Below are positions 51,501 through 59,256 of a DNA stretch of 64,000 bases, one piece after another (the stretch's first letter is position 1; every line of letters begins with the position of its first letter). The stretch lies in assembly GCF_014641455.1 (NCBI RefSeq), contig NZ_BMHT01000002.1, positions 394,605 through 458,604 of the forward strand, in the 5' to 3' direction. The notes beneath the pieces are model-generated. The model was not told the origin of the DNA. It was given only the letters and a program-made list of their open reading frames with translations, and made no database searches. Position numbers and translations under genes: made by a program. This stretch comes from Hymenobacter cavernae (GTDB lineage: Bacteria; Bacteroidota; Bacteroidia; Cytophagales; Hymenobacteraceae).

Positions 51501-51595
51501 GTCATGCTGAGCTGGTCGAAGCATCTCCACCGCAATGGTAATTCTGACGCTAGCACAACGAAGCGGTAGAGATGCTTCGACCAGCTCAACATGAC
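51501..51595. repeat. Inverted repeat, GTCATGCTGAGC family, copy 2
   Basis: The arms 51501-51527 and 51569-51595 match those of copy 1 (19751-19839), with one mismatch between the arms. The loop begins with CGCAATGGTAATT, shared with copy 1. Confidence 0.95.
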
Positions 51596-51696
51596 AATCA
51601 ACTAAAGTCTCACACCACACTTAGCTTGCCTTTCCAGCCGGATGAAAATTCCCGGCGCAGGCCTGCTTTTGCCCAAATTAAAACTAATTGTTTGCT

Positions 51697-52479
51697 ATGA
51701 AAAAGTCTGTTTTGCTGGCCGCTGCCGGCGTCGTGCTCGCCTCGTCTTCTGCCCTTCATGCCCAGGAATACCGCACCAAGCTGAGCGGCAAAGACCACAA
51801 AATTGTCATCGAAATGCAGGCCGGCGACGTGACCGTGGAAGGTGTTGACGGCGACGAGGTTGTCATTAAAGGCAATGGCTACGAAGAGCCTAACAAGCGC
51901 GCCGAAGGTCTGCACGCCGTCTACAATTCGGCCGTCGACAACACCAAGCTAGGTTTGTCGGTGACCAGCTCCGACAACACCTTGCGCATCGTGAAAGCCT
52001 CCCGCAAAGAAGGTACCTACACCATCCGGGTGCCGCGGCGCGCCGATGTAGCCTTCACCCAAAGCGGCTGGGGCGGCGGTAGCGACGTGCTCCTCCAGAA
52101 CCTGAACGGCAGCGTGGAAGTAGCCATGAAAAATGCCAGCGCCAAGCTCCTGAACGTGACCGGCCCGGTCGTGGCTAACACCGTGAGCGGCGACATCACC
52201 GTGCGCTTCGCCAATCTGCGCCCCGAACCTAGCTCCATCTCCGTCGTCAGCGGCAACGTGGACGTGACGCTGCCGGCCAACAGCAAAACCACGCTCACGA
52301 TGCGCTCCATTTCGGGCGAGCTGTACACCGACCTCGACTTGGCCTTGCCCAAAGGCAGCGGCAACGAAACCATGCGCCAGGTCGGCGGCACAACGGTAAA
52401 CGGCACCCTCAACGGCGGCGGCACCTCCATCACGCTAAAGACGATCAGCGGCGACGTGTTCGTGCGCAAAGCCAAGTAG
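51697..52479 (+). CDS. DUF4097-like beta-helix exported protein (first)
   Basis: This 260-residue exported protein has a signal peptide (MKKSVLLAAAGVVLASSSA, cut near LHAQ). Short beta repeats such as VSGDITVRFANL, VVSGNVDVTL and TISGDVFVRK follow, typical of the DUF4097/putative adhesin fold. The C-terminal half is the more regular. The start at 51697 is a clear ATG; an earlier TTG is not used. It follows the sigma/anti-sigma pair and a palindrome. Its paralogue lies downstream. Confidence 0.87.
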   Translation: MKKSVLLAAAGVVLASSSALHAQEYRTKLSGKDHKIVIEMQAGDVTVEGVDGDEVVIKGNGYEEPNKRAEGLHAVYNSAVDNTKLGLSVTSSDNTLRIVKASRKEGTYTIRVPRRADVAFTQSGWGGGSDVLLQNLNGSVEVAMKNASAKLLNVTGPVVANTVSGDITVRFANLRPEPSSISVVSGNVDVTLPANSKTTLTMRSISGELYTDLDLALPKGSGNETMRQVGGTTVNGTLNGGGTSITLKTISGDVFVRKAK

Positions 52480-52617
52480 CACGAAAGAAGGAGCCAACCT
52501 AGGTGCTTGCCAGAACACTGCGAACCTTCGCGCTCCTCTGCGGGAAACAGCAGCTGCCTTTTCCAGAATTACTCCCTTGTAAAATAACCAACCCCTTCAC
52601 CTTCAAAGCCTACCATC

Positions 52618-53388
52618 ATGCGTCCCTCTTTCTTCTCTCTTCTTGTAGTTGGATTTGTGCTGGGCGTGGCGCCTGGTGCTATGGCCCAAAAAATCATCGA
52701 AAAGAACGCGCCCATTGCCAAGGGCCAGCGCGTAGTGCTCAACCTGCCCCAGGGCAATGCTATTCGGATTCGGGCAGGCGTGGGCAAGGCGTTGGCGGTG
52801 AAAGCCAGCGTCGATATCAACCAGAACAAGCTCAACGACGCCTTGCAGCTGACGCTCACCAGCACCACCGACGCCGTCACGCTGAAATCGGAGCTAAACG
52901 AGGAGATGCTGAAAAACTCGCCAGCCAACGACTGCCCGGAGAATGGCCCGCGAACTTACTCCAACTGGTCGAATGGCAAGAAAGGCTACTCCATCTGCAC
53001 CAATATCACCTACGAAATCACCGTCCCCGACGGCGTCGACCTGACCGTGAGCACCATCAGCAGCTCCATCGACGTGCAAGGTCCCACCGGCGCCCTCGAT
53101 GCCAAGTCTATCAGTGGTGATGTGAACGTGAAAGGCGCCACGGCGGCCATCAAAGCCAAATCCATCAGCGGCGCCGTCGACGTGAGCTGGCCCGCCGCCA
53201 AGGGTGCCGAGCTAGCCATGAAGACCATCACCGGCGAAGTGTATACGGATCAGGATATTGTCTTCCAGAACAAGCGCGACAAGCCCGGCCCGGTTGGCTA
53301 CCAGCTCCGCGGCACGCTCAACGGCACCGGCCCGCTCGTGCAACTAGAGTCCATCAGCAACGACGTGTACTTCCGCAAAACGAAGTAG
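52618..53388 (+). CDS. DUF4097-like beta-helix exported protein (second)
   Basis: This 256-residue exported protein has a signal peptide (hydrophobic 7-22, cut near AMAQ). A beta-rich body carries VSTISSSIDVQG, KSISGDVNVKG, KSISGAVDVSW and TITGEVYTDQD repeats. It is a relative of the 51697 protein, with a similar end (SNDVYFRKTK compared with SGDVFVRKAK), so the pair probably arose by duplication. Both follow an ECF sigma/anti-sigma operon and may be envelope stress products; this is inferred. Confidence 0.87.
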   Translation: MRPSFFSLLVVGFVLGVAPGAMAQKIIEKNAPIAKGQRVVLNLPQGNAIRIRAGVGKALAVKASVDINQNKLNDALQLTLTSTTDAVTLKSELNEEMLKNSPANDCPENGPRTYSNWSNGKKGYSICTNITYEITVPDGVDLTVSTISSSIDVQGPTGALDAKSISGDVNVKGATAAIKAKSISGAVDVSWPAAKGAELAMKTITGEVYTDQDIVFQNKRDKPGPVGYQLRGTLNGTGPLVQLESISNDVYFRKTK

Positions 53389-53527
53389 AAACACCTGTCT
53401 GTGTCTCAGCGTCAGAACGATCTGCAATAGAACAGCTTAGCCTAGAGCAACCTAGGTAAATAGCATCAGCAACGATTGAGACCCAAGCTAGGTGTCTCTA
53501 CAGCAATCCTGCTCTCTAAAATAAAAA

Positions 53528-53600
53528 CGAAATATTTCGTAGAATTAATTGGTGCTACGAATCTATTCGTATAAGTTTGAAGTACGATAATATTCGTACT
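53528..53600. promoter_or_regulatory. Candidate operator: ATTCGTA/TACGAAT inverted repeats
   Basis: ACGAA/TTCGT (53557-53570) and AGTACGA/TCGTACT (53581-53600) are two closely spaced inverted repeats; a related TTTCGTAG lies just upstream. They overlap the -7 box and predicted start of the TonB receptor promoter. The rest of the 406-bp gap 53389-53794 shows no gene. Confidence 0.45.
53549..53579 (+). promoter_or_regulatory. Promoter of the TonB-dependent receptor gene
   Basis: TTG at 53549-53551 and TAAGTTTG at 53572-53579 are 20 nt apart, close to the Bacteroidota consensus. The predicted start is some 210 nt before the ATG at 53795. ATTCGT/ACGAAT half-sites lie in and around the promoter. 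Confidence 0.6.
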
Positions 53601-53794
53601 AAAAGTCGCCCTATGTTGCCCTTCCGTATCTACGCAGTAAGCACAACCTAGACTTGCACCCTGCCTTTCCGCAAGCGCCCAGCTAGCTCCCACAAACCTC
53701 CTTCCATTTTCCACTCTTCCTCTGCCCGCTCTGCTGGCAGCCGGCTCTTTACGTGCCTTCACCGGAGCTGTCTGGTTCTATCAAAATGCTCATT

Positions 53795-56305
53795 ATGAAA
53801 CACTTAATATTTATTCCTGCGTTCATAGGGCTCAGTCAGTCATTGCTGGCACAAGCCCCGGCTGCCGTAGCAGCGCCTGCGGTAAAAGCCACGGCGGGGC
53901 AAGGCCGCCTCAGCGGCTCGGTGGTGAATGCCAGCACCCGGCAGCCGGTCGAGTTTGCCACCGTCGGCTTGCTCGATCAGGCCACCGGTAAGATGGTGGA
54001 AAGCGGCGTGTGCAACGCCAAGGGCGAATTCTCCTTTACCAAAGTGGCGGCCGGCGAATACAAGCTCAGTATCAGCTTTGTAGGCTTCCAAACCAAAATA
54101 CTGGAGCATGTGAACGTGACGAGCGGCAGCGCCCCAAACCTAGGTGTACTTCTGCTGACGCCGGCCGCCCAGCAGTTAGGTGAGGTGAAAGTGACCGGCG
54201 AGCGGGAGCTGATCGAGAACAAAGCCGACCGCCTCGTGTACAACGCCGAGAAAGACCAGAGCAACACCGGTGGCACGGCCGCCGACGTGCTCAAGAAAAC
54301 GCCCATGCTCAGCCTCGACGCCGACGGCAACCCCGAGCTGCGCGGCTCCACCAGCGTGAAGGTGCTCATCAACGGCAAACCCAGCGGCATGCTCGCCAAC
54401 AACATCGCCGACGCCCTGCGCCGCCTACCCGCCGACAAGATCAAGTCGGTGGAGGTAATTACCTCACCTTCGGCCAAATACGATGCAGAAGGCTCGGGTG
54501 GCATCATCAACATTATTCTGAAGAAAGGCGACCTATCGGGCACGACGGGCTCAATCAGCGCCACGGTGGGCAACATGAATAACAGCCTGAACAGCAGCAT
54601 CACGCAGCACCAAGGCAAGCTGACTACTACGTCAGAGCTAGGTTTGGCGTCGTACTTCAACCGCTACCACAGCGAGATTAGCCGCACCGATGTGCTGGCT
54701 CCCGGCGAAGTTGCCCAACTCAGTCAGCGCACCGCCACCCGCAACTACAACCAAGGCCTGACCGGCCGGCTGAGTTTCGACTACGACCTGACTACCAAGG
54801 ATGTGCTGACCCTAGGTGCCAACACCGAGCTGTTCCGCTACCGCGGCACGCGCGGCATGACTTCCGCCTACACGGCGCCAAATCTGCCCGATGACATCTA
54901 TCGCCGCGATATTGACTGGCCTTATGCGGAAAACCGCTTTCCGAGCCTCGATGTGAATGCTGGCTATACCCACACCGGCAAGCGGCCGAAGCAGGAGTTC
55001 AGCGTGCTGGGTTTGCTGAGCACGAGCACGGGCCGGCAGGCGTATTTTCTGGATCAATTCCGGAGCGAAGGCATCGACTACCACGAAACGAACGTGAATA
55101 CGAGCCGCAACCGCGAGCTGACCTTTCAGGCCGACTACGCTCAGCCAACCGACAGCACGGGCCTGCTGGAGCTAGGTGCCAAAACCATCCTGCGTCGCGC
55201 CAGCAGCGACTACACCGTGCAGGCCGATAGCCTCGAAGGCCGCGGCTTGGCGTTAGTGCCGTCTCGCTCCAACCAGTTCGATTATCAGCAGAATGTGTAC
55301 GCAGCTTATTTGTCGTATGGCTTCAGCCTGCATAAAGTGTACAGCTTCAAGCTAGGTACCCGCGTGGAACACACCAGCGTGCTCGGCGATTTTGCCACCT
55401 CCACCGACCAAGTGCGGCAGGACTACACGAACGTGATTCCGAACGTGCTGGCCTCGTATGACTTTGGCGCTAACAAAGAACAGAAGCTCAAGATTAGCTA
55501 CACCCGCCGCATTCAGCGCCCCGATATCTGGCTGTTGAATCCGTACGTGAACGTGAACAACGGACGCTCGGCCCAATCCGGCAACCCCAACCTGCGCGCC
55601 GAGCTGGCCGACGCCTACGAGCTAGGCTACAGCACCAGTCACAAGAGCAGCACGCTGAACCTCTCGGCCTACTGGCGGCAGACTAACAATGCCATCCAGC
55701 AGGTGTTCACCCCGGTGCCGGCCCGCACCATCTTCCCCGACGATACTACTAACACCAGCGTGCTCTACAGCACTTTCCAGAACGTCGCGCGTCGGTCTAG
55801 TGGCGGTCTGAGCATCACCGGCTCTACCAAACCCAATCCCAAATGGACGCTGAACGCTACTCTTAATGCCTTCTATCTCAGCGTGAAGAGCCCGATGCTA
55901 GGTTTTGGCAACCAAGGTTTCATGTACAACGGCAACTTCTCCTCGGCCTGGACTTTCGAGCACGGCTACAGCCTGCAAGCCTCGATGTACGTCAGCTCGC
56001 GGCGCATCTTGTTGCAGGGTGATGTGAGTGGCTTTCAGACCCATACGCTTTCCGTGAAAAAGGAGCTATTTGATAAGAAAGCTAGCCTCACGCTCAACCT
56101 CGAAAATCCGTTTTCCCGCACCATCCTCTTTCGCGCCGATTTCGCTGTGCCCGACAGCTACAACCTGCGCAGCGACCAGTATGCCTATAATCGCGCTGTG
56201 CGCCTCAGCTTCAACTACCAGTTCGGCTCGACAGATGCTGGCCCGTCGCGCCCCCGCAAAGCCATCCGCAACGATGATCAGAAGAAAGGCGAAAATGGCG
56301 GCTAG
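53795..56305 (+). CDS. TonB-dependent outer-membrane receptor (OMP_b-brl_3 type)
   Basis: This 836-residue receptor has a signal peptide (IFIPAFIGLSQSLLAQ), then a CarboxypepD_reg-like N-terminal domain (LSGSVVNASTRQPVEFATVG). A plug domain follows (TPMLSLDADGNPELRGSTSVKVLINGKP, given in part; about 165-260), then a long 22-strand-type barrel ending RLSFNYQFGSTD. The C-terminal tail after about 820 is Lys/Arg/Asp rich. The OMP_b-brl_3 type is usual for small-peptide or siderophore uptake in Bacteroidota; substrate unknown. No SusD partner is present. The start at 53795 is ATG; the GTG at 53753 is rejected. Confidence 0.92.
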   Translation: MKHLIFIPAFIGLSQSLLAQAPAAVAAPAVKATAGQGRLSGSVVNASTRQPVEFATVGLLDQATGKMVESGVCNAKGEFSFTKVAAGEYKLSISFVGFQTKILEHVNVTSGSAPNLGVLLLTPAAQQLGEVKVTGERELIENKADRLVYNAEKDQSNTGGTAADVLKKTPMLSLDADGNPELRGSTSVKVLINGKPSGMLANNIADALRRLPADKIKSVEVITSPSAKYDAEGSGGIINIILKKGDLSGTTGSISATVGNMNNSLNSSITQHQGKLTTTSELGLASYFNRYHSEISRTDVLAPGEVAQLSQRTATRNYNQGLTGRLSFDYDLTTKDVLTLGANTELFRYRGTRGMTSAYTAPNLPDDIYRRDIDWPYAENRFPSLDVNAGYTHTGKRPKQEFSVLGLLSTSTGRQAYFLDQFRSEGIDYHETNVNTSRNRELTFQADYAQPTDSTGLLELGAKTILRRASSDYTVQADSLEGRGLALVPSRSNQFDYQQNVYAAYLSYGFSLHKVYSFKLGTRVEHTSVLGDFATSTDQVRQDYTNVIPNVLASYDFGANKEQKLKISYTRRIQRPDIWLLNPYVNVNNGRSAQSGNPNLRAELADAYELGYSTSHKSSTLNLSAYWRQTNNAIQQVFTPVPARTIFPDDTTNTSVLYSTFQNVARRSSGGLSITGSTKPNPKWTLNATLNAFYLSVKSPMLGFGNQGFMYNGNFSSAWTFEHGYSLQASMYVSSRRILLQGDVSGFQTHTLSVKKELFDKKASLTLNLENPFSRTILFRADFAVPDSYNLRSDQYAYNRAVRLSFNYQFGSTDAGPSRPRKAIRNDDQKKGENGG

Positions 56306-56349
56306 ATGTAGCGCCCGCAAATGTTGAATGTGCCTCTTGCCGAGGTTGC

Positions 56350-56384
56350 AACCCTGATCAGGCTTCAAGGCCGGTCAGGGTTTT
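56350..56384 (+). terminator. Probable terminator of the TonB receptor gene
   Basis: AACCCTGA and TCAGGGTT pair around a 17-nt centre with further partial pairing, followed by TTG. It lies 45 nt beyond the stop. Confidence 0.55.
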
Positions 56385-56514
56385 GCCTGAAGGGCGAGGA
56401 CGTTTGGAAAAGGTATGAACTAGTCTTCCTGCTAAAACCAGAGCATAATCAACTGAGTGAAAGTGACTATCATTAATTAAGGTTGGCTAATATTATATAT
56501 CATAAGGTTGGTCA

Positions 56515-56522
56515 TACATTTG
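56515..56522 (+). promoter_or_regulatory. -7 box for the AT-rich lipoprotein gene
   Basis: TACATTTG at 56515-56522 is a full TAnnTTTG match 62 nt before the ATG at 56584. AT-rich flanks and a repeated AAGGTTGG (near 56479 and 56503) lie upstream. A clear -33 TTG at the right spacing is missing. Confidence 0.45.
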
Positions 56523-56583
56523 TAATTACTATTCTTTGAATAGGAGTATGATTCATCATTTTATAATCCACATAAAATCTAAC

Positions 56584-57882
56584 ATGAGGAAGAATTTATT
56601 ATTTCTGATTGGCTTGGTCTTCTTATTAGCTTGTAAAAAAGAAGATGATCCAGATGGTCCAACCAGCTACCCGGACAAGATAGTATTGAGCGAGCCTAAA
56701 GTCGTCGGTGATTCGATTAAGCTCCAGTGGACCAAGCTGGAAAATGCCAACTTTATGAGCTATAGCGTATTGCGTAAAACACCGTCTGACAGCTATCAGA
56801 TTCCTATTGCTCAGAACTATCGGGCAGATCAGGTGTCTTTTGTGGATAATACTGTGCCTTACAGCGCTACGGTTGAATATCAAGTAATAGCCCGGATATC
56901 GTCTAACCAACCTAACCAACCTAATCAGGCTGGTCAGACGATCAGTAGTAACATTATTAGCTACCAGCGAAAGGATATAAAAACGCTAGCTATTGCGCCG
57001 TACGATGTACAATTCCGGCCCCAGGATAGACTGCTATACTTCTTCGAAAAGAGCGGCACTATCTCTAAGTACGATGTTAAGAGCGAACAGATTGTCAAAT
57101 CGGTGAATACGGCGGCTACTATTGGGTACTGTGATTTTGGTACCTACAATGGTGTAGAAGAGCTTTATGTACCGCGTAATGATGGATGGATATTTATTTA
57201 TGATGCAGCTACGCTGGCCAAAGTAGACCAACTCAATGTGGGCCTGTCTTCTTCTTGTGTAGTAGCCTATAATGGTTTACTCTTCATCTCTACCTCTGCA
57301 TGGACTAATCGGCCGCTCAAAGTATACAATCGAGCTACCAAGCAGTTGATATCAGAAACTGGTGACTTTGATCAAACACGCTTCAAACGTTTTCCCAACT
57401 CAGCGACTGAGTTGTTAGAAATTACGCTGAACATTGGACCCACTGATCAGGATTACTATAGCTTTAATGCAAATGGGACTTCTTCATACCACGTGAATGA
57501 TCGATATCATGGAGACTATCCACTAGATGCAAACATCTTTGAGTTCTTTCCGCAAGGCAACAAGTATATCACTGCTTCTGCTGGTGCCATCTACCGCAAG
57601 GACATGACGTACGAAGCTAGCTTACCTCGCGGGAATAAGGAATTTACAACTTTTTGCTTCGACGAATCAGCGCAGTTAATCTACGCGGGAACCAGAACAA
57701 AAAGCCTAGAGGTGTACACAATAGCTAGCTACAATTACATGCGCTCAATTGCTACAAAAGCGTACCCCTTCAAGTTGTTTAAGGATACTAATGGTGGTTT
57801 TCTGTGTGTAAGCTCTATAAATCCTCCAGCTTCCTACTATAGTCCCCCCTCATCAGGTATAATTATTGAACAGGTGAAGTAG
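56584..57882 (+). CDS. AT-richer lipoprotein with beta-propeller-like domain
   Basis: This 432-residue lipoprotein has the lipobox LLACKKEDD (Cys about 17). A fibronectin-like segment follows (KIVLSEPKVVGDSIKLQWTKLE, in part; about 30-130), then repeated beta elements with GVEELYVPRNDGWIFIYDAATL and YASLPRGNKEFTTF-like blades (about 160-430) resembling a YVTN or quinoprotein propeller. It is of unknown role. Its base composition is far more AT rich than both flanks (24 of 60 G+C in one line I counted, 57121-57180, against 38 of 60 at 55681-55740), suggesting recent transfer. Confidence 0.82.
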   Translation: MRKNLLFLIGLVFLLACKKEDDPDGPTSYPDKIVLSEPKVVGDSIKLQWTKLENANFMSYSVLRKTPSDSYQIPIAQNYRADQVSFVDNTVPYSATVEYQVIARISSNQPNQPNQAGQTISSNIISYQRKDIKTLAIAPYDVQFRPQDRLLYFFEKSGTISKYDVKSEQIVKSVNTAATIGYCDFGTYNGVEELYVPRNDGWIFIYDAATLAKVDQLNVGLSSSCVVAYNGLLFISTSAWTNRPLKVYNRATKQLISETGDFDQTRFKRFPNSATELLEITLNIGPTDQDYYSFNANGTSSYHVNDRYHGDYPLDANIFEFFPQGNKYITASAGAIYRKDMTYEASLPRGNKEFTTFCFDESAQLIYAGTRTKSLEVYTIASYNYMRSIATKAYPFKLFKDTNGGFLCVSSINPPASYYSPPSSGIIIEQVK

Positions 57883-58009
57883 CGAAGATGAATGAGGTAC
57901 TAGCGTTGAAGATTACTTCTTGATGGGTTTTAAGCGTTAGGGAGCACATTTATTTTTTGCTTTTCCAAAAAGCTTTTCTCACTTTTAGCGCACCAAGCAT
58001 TGCAATTCC

Positions 58010-58069
58010 ATGCCTACCCAATCGGCCCGCTTCTTTTTTAGCTACTTTTTCTACTACGCGAAAGCATAG
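58010..58069 (+). CDS. Phe/Tyr-rich leader peptide 1
   Basis: This 19-residue reading frame, MPTQSARFFFSYFFYYAKA, has five Phe and three Tyr. It lies 308 nt before pheA and is followed by an intrinsic terminator at 58108-58141. Its stop codon lies within the 5' arm of an alternative helix. The composition and position are those of a leader peptide for attenuation of an aromatic amino acid operon. Translation is inferred; as usual in this group, no Shine-Dalgarno sequence is seen. Confidence 0.8.
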   Translation: MPTQSARFFFSYFFYYAKA

Positions 58070-58141
58070 CAGCGAGGCCTTTTTGTAGCATAGTCATACA
58101 GAACACGAAAAGCGCCTCCTGCTCCCAGGAAGCGCTTTTTT
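58068..58141 (+). promoter_or_regulatory. Attenuator 1: antiterminator/terminator switch
   Basis: Positions 58068-58078 (AGCAGCGAGGC) can pair with 58114-58123 (GCCTCCTGCT), 10 bp with one bulge, as antiterminator. The 3' part of this pair is the left arm of the terminator 58109-58138, so the two are mutually exclusive. Ribosome stalling at Phe/Tyr codons would leave the antiterminator arm free; arrival at the stop (58067-58069) would cover it. Confidence 0.75.
58108..58141 (+). terminator. Intrinsic terminator 1 of the pheA leader
   Basis: A 12-bp stem with one mismatch (AAAGCGCCTCCTG and complement) has loop CTCC and a T6 tail. Confidence 0.88.
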
Positions 58142-58164
58142 GTTATCAGAAAACAGTACGCAGA

Positions 58165-58245
58165 ATGAAATTCCTGGCTTCTTTTTACTACGGGTTTTAC
58201 TTCTTCTTTTACCGGAAGAAGCGGGCCCTCCTTTGTAACTCCTGA
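58165..58245 (+). CDS. Phe/Tyr-rich leader peptide 2
   Basis: This 26-residue reading frame starts MKFLASFYYGFYFFFY and continues with a basic tail (RKKRALLCNS). It has six Phe and four Tyr, all before residue 17. It lies between terminator 1 and terminator 2. Codon context and position suggest a second leader peptide of the same operon. Translation is inferred. Confidence 0.8.
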   Translation: MKFLASFYYGFYFFFYRKKRALLCNS

Positions 58246-58293
58246 ACCAGGAACACAAACGAAAAGGGCCCCGCACCGCGGAAGCCCTTTTTT
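58221..58293 (+). promoter_or_regulatory. Attenuator 2: antiterminator/terminator switch
   Basis: Positions 58221-58229 (GCGGGCCCT) can pair with 58265-58274 (AGGGCCCCGC), 9 bp with one bulge. The partner strand is the left arm of terminator 2 (58262-58291). The arm is 9 nt beyond the last Phe/Tyr codon of leader 2, the same geometry as attenuator 1 (10 nt). Confidence 0.72.
58262..58293 (+). terminator. Intrinsic terminator 2 of the pheA leader
   Basis: A 12-bp stem with a small internal bulge (AAAAGGGC and CCGC with complements) has loop ACC and a T-tract of six. It ends 24 nt before the pheA start. Confidence 0.85.
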
Positions 58294-58316
58294 ATTGCTC
58301 ATTATTCTCAATAGTC

Positions 58317-59147
58317 ATGATTCCCAAAATTGCCATCCAAGGGTTCGAAGGAAGCTTCCACCAAATAGCCGCCCGCCACTATTTCGGCACCGATATCACG
58401 TTCGCGACGTGCGCCACGTTTTCGGAAGTGGTGCGGCAGGTGACCAGCGAGGAAGTGGACTGCGGCCTGATGGCAATTGAGAACTCCATAGCCGGCAGCA
58501 TTTTACCCAACTACAACCTGCTGCAACAGGCCAACCTGCGCGTGACCGGCGAGGTGTATCTGCGCATTCGCCAGCACCTGCTGATGCTGCCGGGCCAGTC
58601 ATTGGAAGATATCCGCGAAGTGCACTCGCACCCGATGGCCTTGCTGCAATGCCGGGCTTTCTTGCGCAAGCATCTTGACTGGCGCTTGGTAGAAACGGAA
58701 GACACAGCGCTGAGCGCCAAAAACATCCGTGAGCGGCACTTGGCTGGTACCGCCGCCGTAGCCGGCAGTCTGGCCGCCGAGCTTTTTAACATGGACATCG
58801 TAGCGGAAGACATTCACTCCGACGACCAGAACTACACGCGCTTCCTGGTGGTGGAGCGAGCTGAAAAGGCCAAGCCGGTGGCTAACGCCAACAAAGCTTC
58901 TCTGTACTTCCACACCGACCACCAGCAGGGCAGCCTCGCCCGGGTGCTCGTGCGCATCGCCGACCGCGGCATCAATCTCTCTAAGCTTCAGTCGTACCCA
59001 CGGCCGGGCTACACCTGGCAGTATTACTTCCACGCCGACCTGGAGTTTGACGACGCCCGGCAGCTCGAAAAAGTACTCGAAGACATTGCCCCCGTGACTG
59101 ACAGCGTGCGGGTGCTAGGCGTGTACCGCAAAGGAGAAACTTACTAA
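58317..59147 (+). CDS. pheA: Prephenate dehydratase (PheA)
   Basis: This enzyme converts prephenate to phenylpyruvate. The 276-residue protein has the PDT domain (IAIQGFEGSFHQIAA, GLMAIENSIAGSI, DIHSDDQNYTRFLVV) and a C-terminal ACT domain (about 195-275) with GSLARVLVRIADRGINLSKL. The Phe-sensing ACT motif is QSYPRP, not ESRP, so inhibition by Phe may differ. The chorismate mutase domain is not fused here but is at the other end of the operon. It is controlled by the tandem attenuators upstream. Confidence 0.94.
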   Translation: MIPKIAIQGFEGSFHQIAARHYFGTDITFATCATFSEVVRQVTSEEVDCGLMAIENSIAGSILPNYNLLQQANLRVTGEVYLRIRQHLLMLPGQSLEDIREVHSHPMALLQCRAFLRKHLDWRLVETEDTALSAKNIRERHLAGTAAVAGSLAAELFNMDIVAEDIHSDDQNYTRFLVVERAEKAKPVANANKASLYFHTDHQQGSLARVLVRIADRGINLSKLQSYPRPGYTWQYYFHADLEFDDARQLEKVLEDIAPVTDSVRVLGVYRKGETY

Positions 59148-59157
59148 AACCTCTCGA

Positions 59158-59248
59158 CCCCAGGGTTGAAACCCTGGGCTACGCAGCGGAAAAGATGTTT
59201 CGCTATGCTAATTACAACCCTAAACAGCCCAGGGTTTTAACCCTGGGG
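59158..59248. repeat. Inverted repeat, CCCCAGGGTTGAAACC family
   Basis: The 23-bp arms 59158-59180 and 59226-59248 have one mismatch. They surround a 45-bp centre. It lies within the aromatic operon, between pheA and the aminotransferase gene. Confidence 0.93.
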
Positions 59249-59256
59249 CAAGAACA

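Noticed and set aside
58054..58311. Minus-strand frames over the pheA leader region
   Set aside because: They are complements of the leader peptides and terminators, with no family resemblance; the plus-strand attenuator reading explains the region better.
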